Part shown: positions 6,179-11,990 of the stretch, in pieces | Layout: every line of letters begins with the position of its first letter | Position numbering within the stretch: position 1 is the stretch's first letter | Assembly: GCA_023229405.1 (NCBI GenBank) | Contig: JALNZH010000076.1 | Span: forward strand, 1 to 12,961 | From: Bacteroidota bacterium | GTDB lineage: Bacteria; Bacteroidota; Ignavibacteria; UBA10030; UBA8401 | Length of the DNA stretch: 12,961 nt | Direction: 5' to 3' | Notes under the pieces: generated by a model | What the model was told of the DNA's origin: nothing | Seen by the model: only the letters and a program-made list of their open reading frames with translations | The model's database searches: none | Made by a program: the position numbers and the translations under genes

Positions 6179-6896
6179 CCTTTACCTTTCGGGAAAGGAT
6201 AACATTGTCTAGGTATAGGTCTTCATTTGAAGGAAGCAGTGCGGAAATGACGATACCGATACATGTCCAAGGAGCAATAAGGAGTGTATTCAATATCTGC
6301 CTGAAAACGGGATTGGAAACGAACGTTTTTTTATAAATATATTCGTTGATCAATTGAAAAATCACTTGTGCATTTGCCACACTCTTCTTGTGTTTAATAA
6401 CTTCAAAACCATGAAGGGAAAGAATATGCACCAAACCGAACGAAGTGTACCGAGCATAATCATGTGGTTGTTCGTGTTCATCCCAGACAAATGGAACAGT
6501 TAATAGAAATTTACCATCCATTTTCAGTACCCGGTTAACCTCAGTAAGGAATTCCGATGGATTAAAAACATGTTCAAAAACTTCGTTGGCTAAAATAGAA
6601 TCGAATGTAGACTCAGGAAAAGGGATATGTTTCCCATTGTAAAACACATCCGCCTTCGACGTGGTTCTGCTCCGCTCCGTATCAATTTCAACTCCAACGT
6701 ATTTTTCTACCGACAAATATGGTTCGTACGGTTTTGTTCCACATCCAATATCCAACAGTACACCTGAAAGATCCTTCCCCAACACAGTCACAGCAATATA
6801 AAGTCCGTGTCTTGAAAAATAAAACGGATTTGTAAATATACCAACGATTCCCGGATTAAATTGTTCCTTTTTAATGATTGAAGTTAATAGACCCAT
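6171..6896 (-). CDS. Class I SAM-dependent methyltransferase with hydrophobic C-terminal segment
   Basis: A 241-residue Methyltransf_11-like protein. Motif I is LLDIGCGTKPYEPYL (47-61), followed by the acidic strand end VGVEID (67-72), then a post-I region IPFPESTFDSILANEVFEHV (91-110) and GKFLLTVPFVWDEHEQPHDYARYT (from 128), a pattern common in methyltransferases of glycan loci. Residues 203-221 (NTLLIAPWTCIGIVISALL) are hydrophobic enough to insert in or lie on the membrane, suggesting action on a lipid-linked acceptor. The substrate is unknown; a sugar hydroxyl, a carboxyl or an amino group are all possible. The start shares one base with the stop of the MetW-like gene (TAATG), and its 3' end overlaps the GT8-like gene by 8 nt. 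Family assignment is firm. Confidence 0.85.
   Translation of the reverse strand: MGLLTSIIKKEQFNPGIVGIFTNPFYFSRHGLYIAVTVLGKDLSGVLLDIGCGTKPYEPYLSVEKYVGVEIDTERSRTTSKADVFYNGKHIPFPESTFDSILANEVFEHVFNPSEFLTEVNRVLKMDGKFLLTVPFVWDEHEQPHDYARYTSFGLVHILSLHGFEVIKHKKSVANAQVIFQLINEYIYKKTFVSNPVFRQILNTLLIAPWTCIGIVISALLPSNEDLYLDNVILSRKVKDV
6177..6200 (-). promoter_or_regulatory. Hairpin over the start of the GT8-like gene
   Basis: In the minus-strand transcript, ATCCTTT (6200-6194) can pair with AAAGGAT (6183-6177), which ends in the first two bases of the GT8 start codon. Alternatively CCTTT can pair with the nearer AAAGG of the likely Shine-Dalgarno GAAAGG (6190-6185) over a CCCG loop. Either fold would mask initiation. 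The element lies within the last codons of the upstream methyltransferase, so ribosomes reaching its stop at 6171 would melt it. The pairing is seen in sequence; the coupling role is inference. Confidence 0.4.
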
Positions 6897-7558
6897 TATT
6901 TCTTTTCCAATAAGTAAATCCCAAGCAGATGAAATAATTCGGGAAATGCGGATGCAACAGCACTACGCACAATATCAGTTGGCTGATCATACACTCGCTG
7001 AAGGATTTGCATTCCACCGACATCATGGACGAGCTGTTCAAAATCTGAAAATGATAGCTGATGAACGTGTCCTGTGGAATACCAAGAATATCCGAAGAGC
7101 ATCGGTTTCGGCATTCTTCCATTAATCAATAAATCTAATCTATTCCGCCAAAATCCAAAATTCGGAAATGAAACAATCTGATATCTGGCAACACGTTTCA
7201 TTTCTTTCAATAATACTTCAGGGTACATCACCATTTGAATAGTCACATTGCAGATTGCATATTCGAAGGAATCAGAATCGTACGGAAGTACTTCGTCAAT
7301 TCTGCCGTTGCGGACATGCAGTCCTTTTTGCTGACAAATAAAGACTCCGCTTTCGGATAATTCCAAACCCGATTCTGTAACCTGTTTCTCTCTTTTTAAT
7401 TTCTCTAATAATGCGCCGTTCCCGCAGCCAAGATCGAGCACACGTGAACCCGGCACTACCATTCCCGTGATAATCGGATATTCGTATCGATCACTGTCGT
7501 AATATTGAGAATAATTGTAATTGCGGTTATCATTGATTTTCGGGTCGTCTATGTTCAT
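6896..7558 (-). CDS. MetW-like SAM-dependent methyltransferase
   Basis: A 220-residue protein with the MetW pattern. Motif I is VLDLGCGNGALLEKL (40-54), followed by SGLELSESGVFICQQKGL (63-80), then IQMVMYPEVLLKEMKRVAR (107-125) and the family hallmark IVSFPNFGFWRNRLDLLINGRMP (from 128), ending in HVHQLSFSDFEQLV (164-177). In Proteobacteria MetW partners MetX in homoserine acylation for methionine synthesis. No metX or other methionine gene is present here. Its place between glycosyltransferases makes glycan or lipid modification more likely, so I give no gene symbol. The N-terminal 30 residues are rich in Asn, Asp and Tyr and are not part of the fold core. The ATG overlaps the GT2-like stop by 4 nt and its TAA shares a base with the next ATG. 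Confidence 0.82.
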   Translation of the reverse strand: MNIDDPKINDNRNYNYSQYYDSDRYEYPIITGMVVPGSRVLDLGCGNGALLEKLKREKQVTESGLELSESGVFICQQKGLHVRNGRIDEVLPYDSDSFEYAICNVTIQMVMYPEVLLKEMKRVARYQIVSFPNFGFWRNRLDLLINGRMPKPMLFGYSWYSTGHVHQLSFSDFEQLVHDVGGMQILQRVYDQPTDIVRSAVASAFPELFHLLGIYLLEKK

Positions 7559-8454
7559 GATACCATCGACACGATTCTACGGATAATTCTTCGGATCACC
7601 GATTGATGAACAGTTTTAAAAAAATCAACAAACGTCTGACGTGCCTGCATATTTTCCTGCATTGGCAATCGTTTCAATTGAATGGGTCGGCGTGAAATAT
7701 CTGTTTGAAATTCAACAAGGGATTTGGTATGTGTACCAAATTGGTCACCTCCGATATTGTTTACCAGCGAAATACCTGGATATAATGTCAATTTATTCTG
7801 CAAAAAGGCAGAAGCATGCCATCGAATTGCCCAAGAGTTCACTTCACCTGAAATTTGGCGTTTCAACATTTTCAGGTTTCCGTACTGACCATCCCAATCA
7901 AATGCGAATTCACGCCGTTGTTCTTTTAAGCGCAGTAATAACTCACGACCATCCGATTGAAAAATGTCCCAGCCACGTTTCCATGTTGCCCACCCCCAGC
8001 AATCCGCACCACAAATAAAAAAAGTTTCCGGAAGAGGCACCTGAACAGGATACACATACCCATGCAGAGAAATTACTTCGAGATCATTTTGATACAAGGT
8101 AAGCCCTTCATTCATGTACTGTAGAAAATATTTCGATGTAATCAAATCGTCCTCAACAACAATTACTTTGCCGTAGTTATTGACAATTGATGATACTCCA
8201 TCGATAATCGATGCTGATAGCCCAAAATTACGATTACGCTCTATGATAGTAACCGTTCGAAACCCGGAAATAGTTTTGAGATATTCCCTCACCTTTTGTA
8301 CACATTGTTCTGCATCAGAATCTTTGGCCGCATCGGAAAATATAACCAAATTACTCTCTGTTGCCAGTTGGTTTTCTTTCAGAGATTCGACGGTGAATCG
8401 GGTGTGGTCCGGCCGATCATAAACAAACAACACTATAGGGGCAAGGGAGTTCAA
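7555..8454 (-). CDS. GT2/GNT-I-like glycosyltransferase with TTG start
   Basis: A 299-residue GT-A-type glycosyltransferase. The N-terminus APIVLFVYDRPDHTRFTVES (5-24) is the usual opening of this family, NFGLSASIIDG (76-86) precedes the donor site, and VIVVEDDLITSKYFLQYMN (97-115) holds the EDD metal-binding triplet at 101-103. GADCWGWATWKRGWDIF (149-165) and EVNSWAIRWHASAF (204-217) are shared with O-antigen and N-glycan-like transferases, and NNIGGDQFGTHT (232-243) is also typical. The only start that gives the whole domain is TTG at 8454, because no in-frame ATG or GTG precedes the conserved N-terminus. It overlaps the upstream stop as TTGA, so initiation probably relies on translational coupling. 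The C-terminus is basic (RRIIRRI), which could favour membrane association. The sugar specificity is unknown. Confidence 0.85.
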   Translation of the reverse strand: MNSLAPIVLFVYDRPDHTRFTVESLKENQLATESNLVIFSDAAKDSDAEQCVQKVREYLKTISGFRTVTIIERNRNFGLSASIIDGVSSIVNNYGKVIVVEDDLITSKYFLQYMNEGLTLYQNDLEVISLHGYVYPVQVPLPETFFICGADCWGWATWKRGWDIFQSDGRELLLRLKEQRREFAFDWDGQYGNLKMLKRQISGEVNSWAIRWHASAFLQNKLTLYPGISLVNNIGGDQFGTHTKSLVEFQTDISRRPIQLKRLPMQENMQARQTFVDFFKTVHQSVIRRIIRRIVSMVS

Positions 8455-9641
8455 TGTACCATCTGTTTCTTAAAATAGTCGAATTCGCGTATTTGAGTTT
8501 CAATCAGGTGGGCGAGTATTTTCACTGAAGTTGAGATCGGAAAAAATCTATACCGAAACGATCCGATTCTTGGATCGTTTTCCTGAAAGACTATATCTTG
8601 AGCAAAATTTCCCCACCGTTCTTTCGGCATCAGATCAATCGTCATACCGGCATGAGCAGACGGAAGAAGCATATTAGATCCATGAACACCGATGACCAGC
8701 CTGCTCTCGGCATAGACTTCGCATAAACGGCGCTCAATCTCTTCAGTTACTGTCGTAACTCGCTGATCGTCAATCCATCCGGGAAATACTGTTTCTTTCC
8801 CAATTCCTGCAATTGTGAAATGAGCCTGCGGAAGTTTTTGACGAAGTTTGGTAAAAAGCGTGATGATTTTTCGATTTTGAAGGCTCAACAAAGCATTCGG
8901 AGCACCTATTTTTTTTGCTGCAAGAATAACAAACGAATTTGTAATCCAAGGTCTGTCATCGCGCCAAATAAATGTCACTCTGAATTTTTCAATATTATCA
9001 TCATGCCGTTGTGTATTAGTAAACAGCGTGATATTATTCACCGTAGGATGTGAAAATGCTTTGCTGACATACACCGTAGAAAATCGTCTACATTCTTCTT
9101 GCATCTTCTGATCGAAAGATGGGTAATATTTCATTGCTTTCGATAGCGGAAGTTGAACACTCCATATTTCAGTAACTCCTTCCGGAACCATCCAACGAAG
9201 AAAATCCTGAACGATGACAATTACTCCTAAATTACGATTGTTTCGAAGATGTCGTTCAATGTTGAATAATTTTAACACTGCATGACCGTACAAATGATCG
9301 ATGCAATTCAATATCACAACATTTTGTGATTCAAAATATTTTTCGATGATTACTGAAATCTCTTCTTTCGACGGACTTGTTAACGATTCCAGCAATGGTT
9401 TCCCCAACCATCCCAGCACTTCAGCGGGGCAAAATATCTCCTGTGAAGCAATATTAACCTTACAAGAATTTAGTAGCGCATGCCCAATCGGTAAATCCGC
9501 TACGACCATTTTCCCCGTTCGATTACATACCGTATTAACGCAAACATGCAATCCCTGCCAGATTATTTTCAACGGCACGAGACTACCGTCAGTGTACGGC
9601 GAAGGTTCAGAGAATTGGATGCTTGGTTGAATTTGTATCAT
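8451..9641 (-). CDS. Unrecognised glycan-cluster protein, possibly GT61-like glycosyltransferase
   Basis: A 396-residue soluble protein I do not recognise with certainty. It has no signal peptide or membrane span. The second half looks like a GT-B nucleotide-binding domain: RVTFIWRDDRPWITNSF (221-237), then HFTIAGIGK (274-282), then LVIGVHGSNMLLPSAHAGMT (315-334) followed by IDLMP and WGNFAQDI. The VIGVHGSNMLLP stretch recalls the HG-containing C-terminal motif of GT61/DUF563 transferases, in which a glycine-rich loop after a hydrophobic strand precedes the final domain. The first half contains LNCIDHLYGHAVLKLFNIERHL (from 111) and VIVIVQDFLRW (139-149), which I cannot place. Start ATG overlaps the FkbM gene's TGA by 4 nt and its own TGA overlaps the TTG of the GT2-like gene. 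Glycosyltransferase is the best guess from motifs plus neighbourhood; an unrelated glycan-binding role cannot be excluded. Confidence 0.6.
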   Translation of the reverse strand: MIQIQPSIQFSEPSPYTDGSLVPLKIIWQGLHVCVNTVCNRTGKMVVADLPIGHALLNSCKVNIASQEIFCPAEVLGWLGKPLLESLTSPSKEEISVIIEKYFESQNVVILNCIDHLYGHAVLKLFNIERHLRNNRNLGVIVIVQDFLRWMVPEGVTEIWSVQLPLSKAMKYYPSFDQKMQEECRRFSTVYVSKAFSHPTVNNITLFTNTQRHDDNIEKFRVTFIWRDDRPWITNSFVILAAKKIGAPNALLSLQNRKIITLFTKLRQKLPQAHFTIAGIGKETVFPGWIDDQRVTTVTEEIERRLCEVYAESRLVIGVHGSNMLLPSAHAGMTIDLMPKERWGNFAQDIVFQENDPRIGSFRYRFFPISTSVKILAHLIETQIREFDYFKKQMVH

Positions 9642-10429
9642 TGATGGGAGGGAATCAATGATTTGGATAAAGCCACATAATTCGCATATTGATAATTTTC
9701 AATCATTGATGAATATTTCCGTATTTCAATTCCGGTCTTCATTATTTTAGCGATGACAAATCCTGCATTTTCCAAAAGATTATAAATTTCTCGCAAAGTA
9801 GTTTTAGAATCTATATTTGCACCACCATACTCAAATTGTATGGCGGCGATCGTCTCACTGTTTAGATATGATCCCAAACCTCGAAATGCCGCCAGCTCAT
9901 GGCCTTCTATATCAATCTTTAGTAAATCAATCTTCTCAATCTTCCGTTCCTCAATATATGTATCCAGTCGGGTTAGAGTAATGGTCTCCTTTTGATTCAT
10001 TGTAACATTCATAGAAGATAGATCTCGTTGATATAATGATGCAAATCCACTTTGTTCTGTATCATAATAAATATCGGCCTTAGTAGCGGAATCCGAAGCA
10101 CCTACATTATTCAAATGAATTTCGTTATCATTTGAAAATTTCTGCAGTAGTATACCAAAACATGACTGAGTTGGCTCAAATACATGAATTGAATATTCCA
10201 ATTTTCGTTTTTTGCACTGCTCGACCAAAATTTCTGAATATCCACCAATATTCCCTCCCACATCGAACAATGTCACCGGTCCACGCAACGATGAGAAATA
10301 ATCATTCACAAATCTTTCTTCGCCATTAGTAATGAAATCCGCGTTATTGTTATTTTCAAGACGACTAAAAAGCGTAAAAAGAATTGAACGTATTTTATGC
10401 CTTATAGGATTGGGGGTATTAATTTTCAT
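9638..10429 (-). CDS. FkbM-family SAM-dependent methyltransferase
   Basis: A 263-residue FkbM-type methyltransferase. Motif I is LFDVGGNIGGYSEILVEQ (54-71), the acidic strand is IHVFEPTQSCFGILLQ (81-96), a VGASDS segment is at 109-114, TLTRLDTYIEERKIEKIDLLK runs from 151, and the family signature is KIDIEGHELAAFRG (171-184). FkbM proteins O-methylate hydroxyls, in polyketides for the founding member and in sugars or glycolipids in many surface-glycan clusters. The first 50 residues are basic and Asn-rich and may be a linker. The gene begins 11 nt inside the end of the preceding methyltransferase and its stop overlaps the next gene's ATG (ATGA). No Shine-Dalgarno is apparent. Assignment is firm; the substrate is not known. 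Confidence 0.9.
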   Translation of the reverse strand: MKINTPNPIRHKIRSILFTLFSRLENNNNADFITNGEERFVNDYFSSLRGPVTLFDVGGNIGGYSEILVEQCKKRKLEYSIHVFEPTQSCFGILLQKFSNDNEIHLNNVGASDSATKADIYYDTEQSGFASLYQRDLSSMNVTMNQKETITLTRLDTYIEERKIEKIDLLKIDIEGHELAAFRGLGSYLNSETIAAIQFEYGGANIDSKTTLREIYNLLENAGFVIAKIMKTGIEIRKYSSMIENYQYANYVALSKSLIPSHQ

Positions 10430-11156
10430 TGTTTTTTGTTAAACATGAATATAATCGGTCACGCTTAATTTCCCCTATTAGATTCTTAACAATTCTCGCT
10501 GGTCGCATTTTGTTGAATACTTTCCAAGTAAAGCTTGGTTCAGAGACATAGTATTTATTATTAATTACTAACTCAAAAAATTCATCTTCTGATTCAAGTA
10601 TTTTCAAAGGAATATCTCCGACAAATTCTTTACCTATTGCCACGACGGGAGCAAAGTGTTCATCTATCGAGAAAAGATTCTTTTTCCTTAAGCCATAAGA
10701 CAATTCTTGGAATCGTTTAACTGCCGACAAATCGGTTTGCGACTTATCCAAGCATAGTATCTCGCCATTAACTATATCCATTAAATTTAAATGGACTTTA
10801 AAATTGTATAGGTAATCGTACAATGGTTTTGGAAATTCGATATAGGCTTTCTTCCCCACTCGCATAATTTCGGAGGCAAGGAATTTCAGATCATTAATTG
10901 GTACATGTTCAAAGACATGTGAGCAAATTATATAATCAAAAGAATTGTCTTTAAATGGAAGAGTGTTGTTTTCAATCAAAAAAAGTGGCTTTCCCTTTGT
11001 GCGTAATTCAGCACCACCAAACTGGGTAAGGTCTACTTGACTATTTTCATCATAAATATCAACCAAACAATCGGATCGCCAAAATGGATATGCTCCAGGC
11101 CCTATTTCCAGGACAAGTTCATCATTCTTTATATTCATTAAGTGGGGAAAAAACAT
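10419..11156 (-). CDS. Class I SAM-dependent methyltransferase (Methyltransf_11-like)
   Basis: A 245-residue protein with motif I LVLEIGPGAYPFWRSD (14-29), a short strand VDIYDE (32-37), NNTLPFKDNSFDYIICSHVFEHV (from 63) and IMRVGKKAYIEFPKPLYDYLY (97-117). The segment NSFDYIICSHVFEHV is the classic active-site side of Methyltransf_11 enzymes in glycan loci. The C-terminal third (about 165-245) is poorly conserved and basic at its end. There is an in-frame stop 24 nt upstream of the ATG at 11156, so the start is well bounded. It is separated from the DUF268 gene by 72 nt and overlaps the FkbM gene by 11 nt. Its DNA is clearly more AT-rich than the genes to the left, which may mean separate acquisition. 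Substrate unknown. Confidence 0.82.
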   Translation of the reverse strand: MFFPHLMNIKNDELVLEIGPGAYPFWRSDCLVDIYDENSQVDLTQFGGAELRTKGKPLFLIENNTLPFKDNSFDYIICSHVFEHVPINDLKFLASEIMRVGKKAYIEFPKPLYDYLYNFKVHLNLMDIVNGEILCLDKSQTDLSAVKRFQELSYGLRKKNLFSIDEHFAPVVAIGKEFVGDIPLKILESEDEFFELVINNKYYVSEPSFTWKVFNKMRPARIVKNLIGEIKRDRLYSCLTKNNEN

Positions 11157-11228
11157 ATCTTCGTTATATTCCTGTTTTTATTCATTAAGAAATATGGACA
11201 TAGCTAATTATTTTTCTATCTTCTTTTG
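11157..11228. other. AT-rich intergenic gap inside the glycan run
   Basis: This 72-nt gap is the only sizeable break in the minus-strand run. It is about three-quarters A+T. A TATAAC hexamer lies about 10 nt before the downstream ATG, but the matching -35 position reads only TTCTTA, so I do not call a promoter. No strong hairpin or U-tract is seen. Confidence 0.3.
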
Positions 11229-11987
11229 TTAACAATTCTTCTTGATAAAGTGATACATACCAACGGTATATCCGTTTGATGGTGAATATTCTGTTACTAT
11301 GCTATCAGCAATAATGTATTTTTCTTCTATCAAATCACATAAATCAAATAAAGTGCACAAATATTGTTTTGAAAATGATCTATGTCCGTTGAAATACGTT
11401 TTGTTTATTCTTTCAACTGGCACGGTAAAATAAATGCATCCACCCGGTTTTGTCACTCGCACCAGTTCAGATATCGCTTTCTCGCTTCCAAATTGATCGA
11501 GCGGATCTCCGTACCTCCCCAGTCCGATATGTTCCACAACACATAAAGATGATATGGATTCAATTGAATTATCTTCGAATGGTAATGCTGTAATCGAACC
11601 TTTAGTAAAATACAGATTATCCAGCTTCAATTCCACGGGACGAATATCGACCATAGTGGTAGGGACAAATTGCGAAATAATACCTATGGTCTTTGCCGAA
11701 CTGCCAACGTCATAATGGTGGTTGGGTTTCATTTCAAAAATTTTTTTAGCAGCCCAAGTGTCCTGATAAAAATATACCGGATCGAGCGGGGTTGATTCGG
11801 TTTTATCTGTTAAACATGGATACCAATCAAAAAAGGAAATCACAAAATGATCGTTTCTTTTCAATCTTTTATATTGAATAAATTCGAAAATAAATCCAAC
11901 CATTCGAAACATGATTGCTATAATGTTAAAACCATACTGCGGCTTTAAAAGAATGTAAAAACGGTAAATTAGTTTTAGTACGTTCAT
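11229..11987 (-). CDS. DUF268-family methyltransferase-like protein
   Basis: A 252-residue protein of the DUF268 type, a methyltransferase-like family of unknown function. The conserved core is visible: HYDVGSSAKTIGIISQF (91-107) in place of a standard glycine-rich motif I, TMVDIRPVEL (111-120), GSITALPFEDNSIESISSLC (130-149), then VVEHIGLGRYGDPLDQFGS (150-168), ELVRVTKPGGCIYFTVPVER (174-193) and NKTYFNGHRSFS (195-206). The last three blocks have the PGG and TVPVER shape of a Methyltransf_11 C-terminal half. The first 40 residues are strongly hydrophobic (IYRFYILL, FNIIAIMFRMVGFIFEFIQY), which suggests membrane attachment. It begins 3 nt after the flippase stop and should be co-transcribed with it. 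The biochemical activity has not been assigned for the family, as far as I know. Confidence 0.78.
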   Translation of the reverse strand: MNVLKLIYRFYILLKPQYGFNIIAIMFRMVGFIFEFIQYKRLKRNDHFVISFFDWYPCLTDKTESTPLDPVYFYQDTWAAKKIFEMKPNHHYDVGSSAKTIGIISQFVPTTMVDIRPVELKLDNLYFTKGSITALPFEDNSIESISSLCVVEHIGLGRYGDPLDQFGSEKAISELVRVTKPGGCIYFTVPVERINKTYFNGHRSFSKQYLCTLFDLCDLIEEKYIIADSIVTEYSPSNGYTVGMYHFIKKNC

Positions 11988-11990
11988 GCG

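Noticed and set aside
6019..6336. 105-codon plus-strand open frame spanning two minus-strand genes
   Set aside because: Antisense to a well-supported methyltransferase and GT8-like gene; no domain or ribosome-binding site.
7641..8018. 125-codon open frame on the plus strand
   Set aside because: It lies wholly antisense to the GT2-like glycosyltransferase, whose motifs are intact, and has no recognisable domain.
9301..9630. 109-codon plus-strand open frame
   Set aside because: Antisense to the 8451-9641 gene, which is held in place by start/stop overlaps at both ends; no recognisable domain.
11157..11228. Internal promoter in the 72-nt gap
   Set aside because: A TATAAC-like element has no acceptable partner at -35 and no Bacteroidota-type TTTG element; listed only as an AT-rich gap.
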